A DNA stretch of 34,166 nucleotides, from the NCBI GenBank assembly GCA_024229515.1, contig JAAESI010000195.1, positions 1-34,166 of the forward strand. The letters run 5' to 3'. The notes under the pieces are model-generated. The model was given only the letters and a program-made list of their open reading frames with translations. It did no database searches and had not been told where the DNA came from. This DNA is from Pseudomonadota bacterium (GTDB lineage Bacteria > Myxococcota_A > UBA796 > UBA9615). Positions 25,470 to 33,878 of the stretch are shown here, in pieces; within the stretch, counting starts at the first letter, position 1, and every line of letters begins with the position of its first letter. The position numbers were made by a program, and so were the translations under genes.

Positions 25470-26882
25470 ATGCGGGTCATCCTGTCGACTGCTCCAGCGC
25501 GTTACTGGCAGACGACCAACTTCATGCTGACGAACTTCCCGCCGCTGGCGCTCGCCAGCTGCGCGGCTGCGATCAGTCCGCCGCACGAAGTGATGATCGT
25601 GGACAACGCCAAGCACCGGCTGCGGTCCCACAACCTCTTCAACCACGTGAAGAACTTCGGCGCCGACGTGGTGGCGTTCACGAACAACTTCTACCCGGAC
25701 TCGCTGATCATCCAGGAGGTCAGCCGGCAGCTGAAGGAGGCGTTCCCGGGCCTCATCACGGTGGTCGGGGGGCAGGCCCCGAGCTTCCTCCCCGAGGAGT
25801 ACATCGAGAGCGGTCTGGACTACGTCGTCCTGTACGAGGCGGAGGAGACCTTCGCCGAGCTGATGGAGTTCCTCGCGGGGCGGGGGGACAAGTCGGTCGA
25901 CCAGATCGAGGGCATCGCGTGGCGGGACGAGGACGGCCAGGCGGTGGTGAACCCGCGGCGGGCGCTGCTGCAGGACTTCGACCCGATGAAGATGCCGCGG
26001 CGGGACCTGCTGCCGCATTACCCGTCGATCACGCGCCGGGGGTACCCGAGCACGGCGATCGAGACGGTCCGAGGGTGCCCGTACCACTGCAAGTTCTGCA
26101 CGCGGCCGACCTACTGGGGCAAGCACCGGGACTACAGCAACGACCGCATCCTCGAGGAGTTCGCGCTCATCAAGCGGCAGGGCTTCAAGGAGGTGATGTT
26201 CACCGACGACATGATGGCGACGGACCACGCCAAGATGTACGCGCTGTGCGAGGAGCTGATCCGGCGCAACCTGCAGATCAGCTTCGGCGGCGCCCTTCGG
26301 GCCGACACCGCCGCCCGGCACCCCGAGCTCATCGCGATCATGCGGCGGGCGGGGCTGTTCTTCGTCAACGTCGGCTTCGAGTCCTACAGCCGCAAGGCGC
26401 TCAAGGACATGAACAAGGCTTCCACGATCGACATCAACAAGAAGGCGTCCGAGACGCTGCGTCGCAACGGGGTCCTGATCCTCGGCTCGCACGTGTACGG
26501 GGCGCCGGGGCAGACGGACGAGGACCTGGCGCTCATCACCCGCGATGGCATGGAGCACTGCGATTTCTTCCGCATGAACATGTACACGCCGCAGGTCGGG
26601 TCGGCGCTGTTCTACGAGATGACCCGCGAGGGGCGGATGCCGTCGCGCAACCCCGAGATGTTCAACCAGTTCGAGTACCTGTTCGACGACGGCAAGGACC
26701 CCGCGGCCATGCGCCGGGGCTTCGTCAAGGCGCAGCTGGAGTACTACCTCCACCCCGAGATCCTGGGGAACGCGCTGCGGAACAAGACGCCGAAGGAGCG
26801 CGTGATCCGTCGCGCCTACCTCGCCGCCGCCATGTTCACCGGGTACCGCGCCCTCCGAAAGGTCGGCATCGAGATCATGTGA
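25470..26882 (+). CDS. Radical SAM protein with N-terminal B12-binding-like domain (470 aa)
   Basis: The iron-sulfur cluster motif is C203-P-Y-H-C207-K-F-C210, preceded by AIETVRGCPY, and the SAM-barrel pattern continues with VMFTDDMM, GFESYSRKALKDMNK and GSHVYGAPGQTDEDL. Residues 1-150 form a Rossmann-like domain (ILSTAPARYWQTTNF, ADVVAFTNNFYPDS, ITVVGGQAPSFLPEEY, YEAEETFAELMEFL) typical of the B12-dependent radical SAM superfamily. The DxHxxG axial-histidine motif is not visible, as in many members of this group. These enzymes methylate or rearrange unactivated carbons, and the substrate cannot be read from sequence. The ATG was chosen because the Rossmann strand starts there. Confidence 0.9.
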   Translation: MRVILSTAPARYWQTTNFMLTNFPPLALASCAAAISPPHEVMIVDNAKHRLRSHNLFNHVKNFGADVVAFTNNFYPDSLIIQEVSRQLKEAFPGLITVVGGQAPSFLPEEYIESGLDYVVLYEAEETFAELMEFLAGRGDKSVDQIEGIAWRDEDGQAVVNPRRALLQDFDPMKMPRRDLLPHYPSITRRGYPSTAIETVRGCPYHCKFCTRPTYWGKHRDYSNDRILEEFALIKRQGFKEVMFTDDMMATDHAKMYALCEELIRRNLQISFGGALRADTAARHPELIAIMRRAGLFFVNVGFESYSRKALKDMNKASTIDINKKASETLRRNGVLILGSHVYGAPGQTDEDLALITRDGMEHCDFFRMNMYTPQVGSALFYEMTREGRMPSRNPEMFNQFEYLFDDGKDPAAMRRGFVKAQLEYYLHPEILGNALRNKTPKERVIRRAYLAAAMFTGYRALRKVGIEIM

Positions 26883-27986
26883 TCAGCAGTTCTGGAGCTG
26901 GTGGACGATGAGGATGCTGCCGTCGCGGGTGTCCAGCAGGACCATCGCTTCTTCGGAGCACTCCGACATGTCCATCTCCAGGTCGAGCGTGCGGTAGACG
27001 CCGGGGGTGGTGTCGAGGTCGACCGACAGCTCGTCGACGAGGTCGAAGCGGGCGTCGTACAGCTCCTGGGCCTGGGCGGGGTCGAAGTCGCCGTCTTCGA
27101 TGTTCTCTTCGATGACCGTCAGCGTCAGGTTCAGCATGCCGGTGTAGCCGGCGTCGCCGACAGTCCAGGTGCCGACGTCCTGCAGGTCGGGGCCGAACTG
27201 GTTCCAGCTGATGAAGAAGATCTCGTTCCAGATCGGGGCCGTGACGTCGTCGTCTGTGGTCTGCCACCAGTCGGTGCAGCCGTCGGCCTGCAGGGAGATG
27301 ATCTCCGCCCAGGGGTTGTCGACGGTGGTGGCGATGGCGAGCAACGCCGTCAGGTCTTGCGCGGCGGAGTTGGCGGTGACGGTGAAGTTCGGCACGCACA
27401 CGGGCCACTCGTCGCCCATCATCTCGGCGGCTTCGGCCTTGAGCTTCGTCAGCGCCGAGGTGCCGACGTAGTAGAGCCCCGCGAGCTCGGCGACGGACGC
27501 CACCGGCTGGGCCGCCACGATGCTGGTCGCGGCCCGGCTGTCGAGGTCGATGTAGACGTCGAAGTCGGTGTAGTCGAGGTCGTTGATGACGATCTCGAGC
27601 AGCAGGTCGGCCTGGGCGACGGTGAACTCGACGCCGTCCCAGGTGCCGAGCACGTCGTTGCCGCTGGGGACCAGGTTCTGGGCCGTGGCGTAGGCGACGA
27701 GGGCGTTTAGGGCAGCCGGGCCGACGTAGTAGGCGGCGTCCAGTTCGGCGATGGTGTCGAAGGGGCGGCCGGCGATGATGGACTCGGCGGCGCGCCGGTT
27801 CAGGGGGACCTCGTCATCGAGGACGGTGAGGGTGGTCGCGGGGTCGTTGACCAGCGCGAGCAGGCCAACGGCCTGGGGGGAGCCCTCGACCACCGGGAAG
27901 GTGGCGACATCGACCTCGACGAGGTCGGACGGGAGGGGCGTCGTGGAGCAAGCCGCGACGAGGAGCAGGAGGGGGAGCCAACGCAT
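26883..27986 (-). CDS. Lipoprotein with two helix-hairpin-helix-like repeats (367 aa)
   Basis: The ATG at 27986 gives the signal MRWLPLLLLVAAC (Cys13); the open frame extends 13 codons further upstream but spoils the signal. Two similar units, LNRRAAESIIAGRPFDTIAE followed by LDAAYYVGPAALNALVAYA, and LDSRAATSIVAAQPVASVAE followed by LAGLYYVGTSALTKLKAEA, resemble HhH modules of the ComEA type (helix, Gly hairpin, helix), which bind DNA in competence proteins. The rest (a beta-rich domain with FISWNQFGPDLQD) is unknown, and the chain ends in Cys. Secreted HhH lipoproteins are frequent in myxobacterial-type genomes, so DNA binding is possible but unproven. The stop abuts that of radical SAM gene 1. 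Confidence 0.85.
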   Translation of the reverse strand: MRWLPLLLLVAACSTTPLPSDLVEVDVATFPVVEGSPQAVGLLALVNDPATTLTVLDDEVPLNRRAAESIIAGRPFDTIAELDAAYYVGPAALNALVAYATAQNLVPSGNDVLGTWDGVEFTVAQADLLLEIVINDLDYTDFDVYIDLDSRAATSIVAAQPVASVAELAGLYYVGTSALTKLKAEAAEMMGDEWPVCVPNFTVTANSAAQDLTALLAIATTVDNPWAEIISLQADGCTDWWQTTDDDVTAPIWNEIFFISWNQFGPDLQDVGTWTVGDAGYTGMLNLTLTVIEENIEDGDFDPAQAQELYDARFDLVDELSVDLDTTPGVYRTLDLEMDMSECSEEAMVLLDTRDGSILIVHQLQNC

Positions 27987-28029
27987 CACGATTCGGTGTG
28001 TAAGGATCTGCCGTTCCGCCCACAATTCA

Positions 28030-28045
28030 TTTGTTTGAGAACAAA
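28030..28045. repeat. Inverted repeat TTTGTT-TGAG-AACAAA before the GT2 start
   Basis: A perfect 6-bp inverted repeat with a 4-base spacer ends at the base before the GTG at 28046. It could be an operator or a hairpin masking the start. No protein is known to bind it, and the AT-richness stands out against the local GC-rich DNA. Confidence 0.5.
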
Positions 28046-28753
28046 GTGTCCGCGTTCGTCGTCACGCCTACGTACAACGAAATCGACTGCCTGCCGGGCC
28101 TAGTGGCGCGGCTGTGCGAGCACCTGCCGGACGTGCGAATCCTGGTGGTGGACGACGGTTCTCCGGATGGCACCGGCGATCTCGCCGAGGAACTCGGCTG
28201 CGACCTGCTTCGGCGGGAGGGGAAGCAGGGGCTGGCGTCGGCGTACGTGGACGGCATGACCCGCGCCCTGGAGCTTGGCGCCGACCGCGTGGTGCAGATG
28301 GACGCGGACCTGAGCCACGACCCCGCGGACGTGCCGAGGCTGTTGGCGGTGGACGCCGACGTGGTGCTGGGGAGCCGGTACGCGCCGGGTGGTGGAACCT
28401 CGGGCTGGCCGCTGCACCGCGAGGTGCTGAGCCGCCTCGGATCGATCTACGCGAGGGCGTGGTTGGGGCTTCCGTACAAGGACCTGACGGGCGGCTTCAA
28501 AGCGTGGAAGGCACCGATGCTGAGGGAGGTCTTGAGCACGCCCTTGGTGTCGGAGGGGTACGCGTTCCAGGTGGAGATGACGCTGCGCGCGGTTCGCGCC
28601 GGTGCGAAGGTGGAAGAGGTCCCGATCGTGTTTACGGAGCGCGCCGCGGGCGTCAGCAAGATGAGCGGGAAGATCGCCATTGAAGCAGCGCTGCTGGTAC
28701 CGCGGTTGAGGTTCGCAAGGCGCTCAACGCCGCGCAGCGCCGGAGGCGCGTAG
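28046..28753 (+). CDS. Polyprenol-phosphate mannosyltransferase-type GT2 glycosyltransferase
   Basis: This family moves a sugar, usually mannose, from GDP-sugar to a polyprenyl phosphate, giving a lipid donor for membrane glycosyltransferases. Visible signatures are VVTPTYNE, VVDDGSPDGTGDLA (about 35-46), QMDADLSHDP (about 85-94), VLGSRYAPGG, GGFKAWK and the C-terminal VPIVFTERAAGVSKMSGK. Its 235 residues suit the short Dpm1-like form without membrane helices. I prefer the GTG at 28046; a TTG at 28031 (start of the inverted repeat) would add five residues. The neighbouring convergent gene encodes a GT-C-like membrane protein that could use such lipid-linked sugars, a link that is only inferred. 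Confidence 0.9.
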   Translation: MSAFVVTPTYNEIDCLPGLVARLCEHLPDVRILVVDDGSPDGTGDLAEELGCDLLRREGKQGLASAYVDGMTRALELGADRVVQMDADLSHDPADVPRLLAVDADVVLGSRYAPGGGTSGWPLHREVLSRLGSIYARAWLGLPYKDLTGGFKAWKAPMLREVLSTPLVSEGYAFQVEMTLRAVRAGAKVEEVPIVFTERAAGVSKMSGKIAIEAALLVPRLRFARRSTPRSAGGA

Positions 28754-28774
28754 TCGTCAAGGAAGCGCCGTGGA

Positions 28775-30790
28775 TCACCGCCCCCGCGCCGCCCCCGCCA
28801 ACCCCCGCTCGTCCTCGGTGAGCTGCTCGTAGACCTCTTCGCGCGCCAGCAGATCCGCGCTGCGCCGGTCGCCTCGCAACGCACCTCGCAACGCCTGTTC
28901 CGCGGCGCACCGCAGGTCCCCCGTCTGCAGGCACGCCGTCGCGAGCACGCTCCGGAGCGCCGGCGGGGTCTCGTCGATCATCGTGTCGGTCACGCTCTGC
29001 GCGACCGCCCGGGCTTCCTCGGGGCGCCCCAACTCCAGCAGCAGCGCGGCGCGCGTGGCGTGGCTGCGTACGTCGTCCTCGTCCGCCGTCGCGAACCACT
29101 GGATCGCCACGTTCGGGTCGCCCTGCACCAACGCCAGCTTGCCGCCGAGCCAGGCGAGATCTTCGTGGTCCGGCTCGATCGCTCGGGCCGCCTCCAGGTG
29201 CCGCGCCGTCGCCGCCTCGTCCGGCACCCCGCAGCCGACGTACAGCGCCGCGCCCATGCGGCTGGCCCAGCCCGAGCCGGGGACCAGGGACACGATCTGC
29301 TCGATGTCGGCGCGCCACGCCGCCGCCCCCTCGGGATCCTGACGGCAGCCCGTCAGCAGGACCTCGTCGCCGGCGCAGGGATCGATCGCCCGCAGCGCCC
29401 GAGGATCTGCCCCCCGCACGAAGATCGCGCGGTTCGCGTCCACGAACATCGGGCTCCACCGCATCGAGCCCGACAGCGATCCGCACGCCGCCGCCCGCCG
29501 CGGGATCGCCACCCAGTCGAACGCGTACCGCGCATCCAGCATCGCCAGCGTGCCCGCGTCCTCCAGCGCCGCCCGCTGGGCGAAGTACCGGCTGTCCTCG
29601 TGGAACACGAGCGTGCGCGCGTCGATGTACACGCGGGTGGCGCCGTACCGCTCGAAGCCCATCCATCCGCCGATGTCGTAGTCCGTGAAGCCGTTCCCCT
29701 CCAACGCCAACGCGTCCGCCGCCGCCAGCAGATCGACCGGGATCTCCGCCCGCTCCAACCCCATCCCCGGCGCCCAGCCCTGGGCCGACGTCAGCAGCCC
29801 CGCCGTCGCCGCCAGCGCCGCCAGCGCCGCCTCGCCGGTTCGGGCCGCCGTCGGACGCCACACCTCCGCGACCCACGGCACGATCAGGATCCCGGCCGCG
29901 CTCACGAACCGGTGCGTCTTCAAGGTCAGGTACACGCCCAGCAGCCCCAGACACATCGGCAGCAGGGGCAGCTTCCGCGCGCGGATCGAGCCGATCACGG
30001 CCGCCCCCAGCAGCACCTCCATCAGCAGGATCTCCGGCCCGTCGGGGGGCACGATCCAGTCCCAGTACATCGGCTGCGTGTCCTGGATCGACGCGGCCGC
30101 GTCCCCGCCCGTGTAGCCGAACACCTGCTCGATCAGCCCGAACCCCTCGGCCCCGGTGAACGGCAGCGCCAGCCCCACCGCCGCGAACGGCCACAGACGC
30201 CTGTCCGGCCAGCGGTCCGCCGAGCCCGCCACGACGAAGGGCGCGATGAACACCGACAGGTGCGACTGGGCCCAGATCGTCACCACCGCGAGCAGACCCG
30301 CGGCCCAGGCCAGCTGCGCCCGTCCCTCCGCCTTCAACGCCTGCCGTGTCGTCCAGATCGTCGCCGCGAGGCAGACGAGGAAGAACAGCTGCGGGCGGGG
30401 GAAGAACCGGATCGAGGCGACCCCCGCGGACGCTCCCGCGATCGCGACGGCCCGCCACCGGCCCGCGGGGCCGAGCACGTCGGCCGCGATGCGCCACGTG
30501 ATCAGGGTCGAAAGGGTCGCGCACACCCCCGCCAGGAGGGCCAACGCGGGGGCCCCGCGTTGGCCCCACAGCAGGTACGCGACGACGTCGAAGAGCCAGG
30601 AGTTGTTGGCGAATTGCGCGGTCGCGTCGATGGTCAGGGGGTCGTCGTAGACCCGCGCCCCCGCCTCCAGCACGGCGCGCCCCCCGGACAGGTGCCAACC
30701 CATGTCGGCGGCCCCGGTCGGACGCACCCGCAGCACCCCCGCCGCGAGGGCCAGGGCAGACGCTGCGGCGACATCGGATCGGACCTGCAC
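28775..30790 (-). CDS. GT-C-like polytopic membrane protein with C-terminal TPRs (671 aa)
   Basis: About ten or more hydrophobic segments fill residues 8-370. Early on, TGAADMGWHLSGGRAVLEAG and DDPLTIDATAQ recall the 'DxxWHL...G...DP' first-loop pattern of GT-C/PMT-like sugar transferases. A soluble stretch (FTDYDIGGWMGFERY, then RVYIDARTLVFHEDSRY) matches the 'GG-Y-L...DGR' motif of that protein group. The last 170 residues are TPR-like (ARHLEAARAIEPDHEDLAWL, then RAALLLELGRPEEARAVAQ). I start at the GTG at 30790 because TAGACT precedes it by eight bases; a longer frame to 30859 would overlap the divergent gene. Catalytic activity and substrate are uncertain. Confidence 0.85.
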   Translation of the reverse strand: MQVRSDVAAASALALAAGVLRVRPTGAADMGWHLSGGRAVLEAGARVYDDPLTIDATAQFANNSWLFDVVAYLLWGQRGAPALALLAGVCATLSTLITWRIAADVLGPAGRWRAVAIAGASAGVASIRFFPRPQLFFLVCLAATIWTTRQALKAEGRAQLAWAAGLLAVVTIWAQSHLSVFIAPFVVAGSADRWPDRRLWPFAAVGLALPFTGAEGFGLIEQVFGYTGGDAAASIQDTQPMYWDWIVPPDGPEILLMEVLLGAAVIGSIRARKLPLLPMCLGLLGVYLTLKTHRFVSAAGILIVPWVAEVWRPTAARTGEAALAALAATAGLLTSAQGWAPGMGLERAEIPVDLLAAADALALEGNGFTDYDIGGWMGFERYGATRVYIDARTLVFHEDSRYFAQRAALEDAGTLAMLDARYAFDWVAIPRRAAACGSLSGSMRWSPMFVDANRAIFVRGADPRALRAIDPCAGDEVLLTGCRQDPEGAAAWRADIEQIVSLVPGSGWASRMGAALYVGCGVPDEAATARHLEAARAIEPDHEDLAWLGGKLALVQGDPNVAIQWFATADEDDVRSHATRAALLLELGRPEEARAVAQSVTDTMIDETPPALRSVLATACLQTGDLRCAAEQALRGALRGDRRSADLLAREEVYEQLTEDERGLAGAARGR

Positions 30791-30798
30791 GGGGGCGG

Positions 30799-30804
30799 AG
30801 TCTA
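30799..30804 (-). promoter_or_regulatory. -10-like hexamer TAGACT before the GT-C-like gene
   Basis: On the minus strand TAGACT ends eight bases before the GTG at 30790, with no Shine-Dalgarno in the C-rich spacer. It also decides between this start and upstream alternatives. Confidence 0.48.
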
Positions 30805-30837
30805 CCGATCGCGGTGGCCGGCGCGCCACGTCGGCAG

Positions 30838-30843
30838 TAAGCT
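30838..30843 (+). promoter_or_regulatory. -10-like hexamer TAAGCT before the two-helix membrane protein
   Basis: TAAGCT ends nine bases before the GTG at 30853, and no Shine-Dalgarno is present. It lies 33 bases from the divergent hexamer at 30799-30804, so two polymerases could compete in this short region. Confidence 0.42.
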
Positions 30844-30852
30844 GACCCTTGC

Positions 30853-32424
30853 GTGTCACAAGCGAAGTCGGCCCGCGGTCCCGTCCGGCTCAGCCGCCAC
30901 GACCGCAACCAGCTCGAGGTCAAGACCGAGTATCTGTCCCCGTCCGTGGACACCGCCCAGGCTGACTGGCAGTTGGACCTGTGGTTCGTGCTTCCGCTGG
31001 CCGCGGGGGTCGGGGCGGGGGACTACCCGCCGGACGCTTTCTACGACGACCTTCGCGCCTACGTACGCCTCAAGACGCCGCACGTGCCGCTGACCGAGCT
31101 GTGCAAGGCCGACGGCGCCGGCTCGCCCCTGGCGGCGCTGAACGCGGTCGTCTTTCGTGCGGGTCCCAGCCGGGTGCGTCGCTCCGATCTGGAGGTCGTC
31201 GCCACCGAGGCCAAGCTCCTCTGCTCGATCCTCAAGAGCGAGGTCCGGGACTGGGCCAACCGGATCGGCCCCGACGAGGCGGAGCGGATCGGCGCCGGCC
31301 GGGACCTCGCCCAGTACCTCGAGTCCCTCATGGATGCCTGGCGCGAGGTGTCCGCCAAGCTCCTGCTGTTCCCCCTGAACCGCACCACCAAGGACGCCCT
31401 GCACTTCTGCGACGAGTCGCTGTCGCTGCAGGCCGAAGGGGCGGCGCTGGCGCTGTGGGAGCAGATCGAAGAGAGCTCGGGGGCGCGTCAGGTGCGCAAG
31501 CAGCTCCGCGCCATCGCGGCCTCGGAGGAAGCGCACCGCTGCTCGGCGGGCTGGCAGACGGTGCTCAACGACGAGACCGACGACGCCCGCTACCTGGACC
31601 AGGCCCGGCTGCTCAAGAAGTACGTCGGCTCGGTCCTGCACCTGGGCATCGAGACGAGCCGTTGGCACCGGGTCGCCCGCCACGGCGCCCTCGGCATCGC
31701 CGCCGGGGTGGCGATGGGGTGGGCGGTGTTCGCCCAGGTGCTGATGCTGCTGGCGCTGGACCTCGAGTTGCAGCGCGACGTCAGCCTCGGCGTGCTCGTC
31801 GCCTTCAGCCTCGGGGCGGTCATCGCCTACGTCCTCAAGGACCGCATCAAGGCGGGCCTGGGCGCATGGCTCAGCCGGCACCTGCCGCGCATCCTCAGCG
31901 ACCGACGCCACCAGCTGATGGTGGATGGCTCCAACAAGCCGGTGGGGGCGATGGAGGAGTGGATGGGCTTCGTCCACCACGACGAGCTCCCGCCCGAGAT
32001 CGCTGAACTGCGGGAGGGGTCCATGCGCAACCGCGTGCTTCTGGCCACCCCCCAGGAGGTGCTCCACTACCGCCGCCGCATGCGGCTGCGCCCGCGGGAC
32101 GCGGCCCGGCACTTCCCCCGCGTGGACGGGGTGACCGAGGTGCTGCGACTGCACATGGGGCGCTGGGTCCGCACCCTCGCCTCGACCCGCAAGAACGTGA
32201 CGTTCCTGGACGGCGGCCAGCCCGGCCACCGCAAGCTCCCCAACCACTACTACGCCGACGTGTTGGTGCGCTGGGAGCGGCTCGCCCCGGACCCGGACGT
32301 GCGGGTCGGACAGATGCGGCTGGTGCTCGATCGCCGCGGCCTCGTGGCCGTCGAGGAGCCCCCCAAACCGCGACGCCAGACGAGCCCCGGCAGCGCCGTC
32401 CGATCGCCCGACGCAGTGGGCTGA
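30853..32424 (+). CDS. Unknown membrane protein with two central helices (523 aa)
   Basis: I do not recognise the family. The N-terminal 270 residues are soluble and helical (ATEAKLLCSILKSEVRDWAN, then WREVSAKLLLFPLNRTTKDAL, then LLKKYVGSVLHLGIETSRWH). Two adjacent membrane segments follow near residues 278-300 (IAAGVAMGWAVFAQVLMLLAL) and 313-330 (LGVLVAFSLGAVIAYVL). A roughly 190-residue cytoplasm-like C-terminus is rich in Arg and His (TPQEVLHYRRRMRLRPRDAA). There is no signal peptide. The start GTG is supported by the hexamer upstream and by the clash a longer frame would cause. It is followed after 23 bases by radical SAM gene 2 in the same direction. Confidence 0.82.
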   Translation: MSQAKSARGPVRLSRHDRNQLEVKTEYLSPSVDTAQADWQLDLWFVLPLAAGVGAGDYPPDAFYDDLRAYVRLKTPHVPLTELCKADGAGSPLAALNAVVFRAGPSRVRRSDLEVVATEAKLLCSILKSEVRDWANRIGPDEAERIGAGRDLAQYLESLMDAWREVSAKLLLFPLNRTTKDALHFCDESLSLQAEGAALALWEQIEESSGARQVRKQLRAIAASEEAHRCSAGWQTVLNDETDDARYLDQARLLKKYVGSVLHLGIETSRWHRVARHGALGIAAGVAMGWAVFAQVLMLLALDLELQRDVSLGVLVAFSLGAVIAYVLKDRIKAGLGAWLSRHLPRILSDRRHQLMVDGSNKPVGAMEEWMGFVHHDELPPEIAELREGSMRNRVLLATPQEVLHYRRRMRLRPRDAARHFPRVDGVTEVLRLHMGRWVRTLASTRKNVTFLDGGQPGHRKLPNHYYADVLVRWERLAPDPDVRVGQMRLVLDRRGLVAVEEPPKPRRQTSPGSAVRSPDAVG

Positions 32425-32433
32425 AACCCGCGC

Positions 32434-32439
32434 TACAGT
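32434..32439 (+). promoter_or_regulatory. -10-like hexamer TACAGT before radical SAM gene 2
   Basis: GCGCTACAGT places the hexamer eight bases before the TTG start at 32448, with no Shine-Dalgarno. It mirrors the CGCTACACT before the first radical SAM gene. Confidence 0.5.
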
Positions 32440-32447
32440 TCAGCATC

Positions 32448-33878
32448 TTGCGCATTCTCTACATCCAGAAGGACCCGTTCGTGAACATGGGCGTCACCGC
32501 CCTGTCGGCGTATGCGACCGAGCACGGACACGAGTCCCACCTCTTGATCGAGAACGCGGAGCGCAACCTCGAGCGCGCGATCCGGCGGATCGACCCCGAC
32601 GTCATCGGCTTCTCGGTCACCACGGGGCTGCACCTGTGGGGTCTGGCGGCGGCGGCGAAGGTGAAGCGCTGGTTCCCCAACGTCGTGACGGTGTTCGGGG
32701 GCATGCACGCCACCTTCTATCCCGACATGATCAAGGGCGAGGCGGTGGACGTGGTCTGCCGCGGCGACGGGGAAGAGGCGGTCGTCGATCTGCTGAACCG
32801 GCTGGAGGCGGGCGAGTCCTACACCGACGTCCCCAACCTCTGGGTCAAGGAGTCCAACGGCGCGGTGCACCGCAACGCGATGCGGCCGTTGGAGCAGAAC
32901 CTCGACAAGTACCCCTATCCGGACCGGTCGATCTACGACAAGTACCCGTTCGTGAAGAACCAGAAGATCGAAGGCTTCGTCACCGGGCGCGGCTGCCCCG
33001 ACAACTGCTCCTTCTGCTTCCACGTGGGGCTCAAGAAGATCATGAAGGGGCTGGGGACCTACACCCGGCGCAAGAGCCCCGAGTACGTGATCGAGGAGAT
33101 CGAGAGCTTCCTCGCGAAGTACCCGCTCAAGCGGATCGTGTTCCGCGATGACACGTTCGTGGTGACGTACCACGACTACGTGAAGCCTCTGATGGCCATG
33201 TACCGGGAGCGCATCGGGCTCCCGTTCAGCTGCCTGATCCGGGCTGACTACATGAGCGAGGAGTCGATCCGCGACCTCGCTGAGTCAGGCTGCTTCGCCG
33301 TCAAGATGGGCGTCGAGTCCGGCAACGAGTACATGCGCAACAAGATCATGCACAAGCACCTCGGGGACGGCGAAATCCTCGAGACGATGCGGCTGTTGCA
33401 CAAGTACGGAATCATGGTCCAGACGAGCAACATCCTGGGCTCCCCGGGGGAGACGCTCGACTCGGCGTGGGAGACGCTGGAGTTCAACGCCCGGCTCAAG
33501 CCGGAGCACGCGTGGTGCTCGCTCATCCAGCCGTACCCGGGCACGACGATCCAGGACCTGGTGATGAAGGAAGGCATGCTCCCGCCGGGGTTCGACCCCG
33601 ACGAGTTCGAGCAGTCCTACTTCATGAACACGCCCGTAGACATCGAGAACAAAAGGGAAATCAGCAACCTGCAGAAGCTGTTCCCGATCGGGGTTCGCTA
33701 CCCCTGGTTGATGCCGGTCATCAAGGAGGCGATCAAGCTGCCGCCGAACCGGGCGTTCAACCTCGTGTTCAAGGCGCACTACGCCTACTCGATCATGCGG
33801 ATCAACGACATGGAGGTCGGCGACTTCCTCCGCATCGGGCTGTACACCCGGAACTACTTCAACCAGACGAGCTTCTGA
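32448..33878 (+). CDS. Radical SAM protein with N-terminal B12-binding-like domain (476 aa)
   Basis: The cluster motif C183-P-D-N-C187-S-F-C190 follows GFVTGRG, and the barrel pattern continues with RIVFRDDTF, VKMGVESGNEYMRNKIMHK and SNILGSPGETLDSAW. The first 125 residues (RILYIQKDPFVNMGVTALSA, DPDVIGFSVTT, VVTVFGGMHATFYPD, CRGDGEEAVVDLL) are the Rossmann-like domain of the B12-dependent radical SAM class, again without a visible DxHxxG. The start codon is TTG, chosen because the first strand RILYIQ begins immediately and a TACAGT lies eight bases upstream. It is similar in architecture, but not close in sequence, to the protein at 25470. The C-terminus (RAFNLVFKAHYAYSIMR) is helical. Substrate unknown. 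Confidence 0.9.
   Translation: MRILYIQKDPFVNMGVTALSAYATEHGHESHLLIENAERNLERAIRRIDPDVIGFSVTTGLHLWGLAAAAKVKRWFPNVVTVFGGMHATFYPDMIKGEAVDVVCRGDGEEAVVDLLNRLEAGESYTDVPNLWVKESNGAVHRNAMRPLEQNLDKYPYPDRSIYDKYPFVKNQKIEGFVTGRGCPDNCSFCFHVGLKKIMKGLGTYTRRKSPEYVIEEIESFLAKYPLKRIVFRDDTFVVTYHDYVKPLMAMYRERIGLPFSCLIRADYMSEESIRDLAESGCFAVKMGVESGNEYMRNKIMHKHLGDGEILETMRLLHKYGIMVQTSNILGSPGETLDSAWETLEFNARLKPEHAWCSLIQPYPGTTIQDLVMKEGMLPPGFDPDEFEQSYFMNTPVDIENKREISNLQKLFPIGVRYPWLMPVIKEAIKLPPNRAFNLVFKAHYAYSIMRINDMEVGDFLRIGLYTRNYFNQTSF

Noticed and set aside
28653..30953. Long minus-strand frame overlapping the GT-C-like gene in another phase
   Set aside because: It is Arg/Gly/Ala-rich with no membrane pattern. The chosen frame has regular hydrophobic helices and TPRs.
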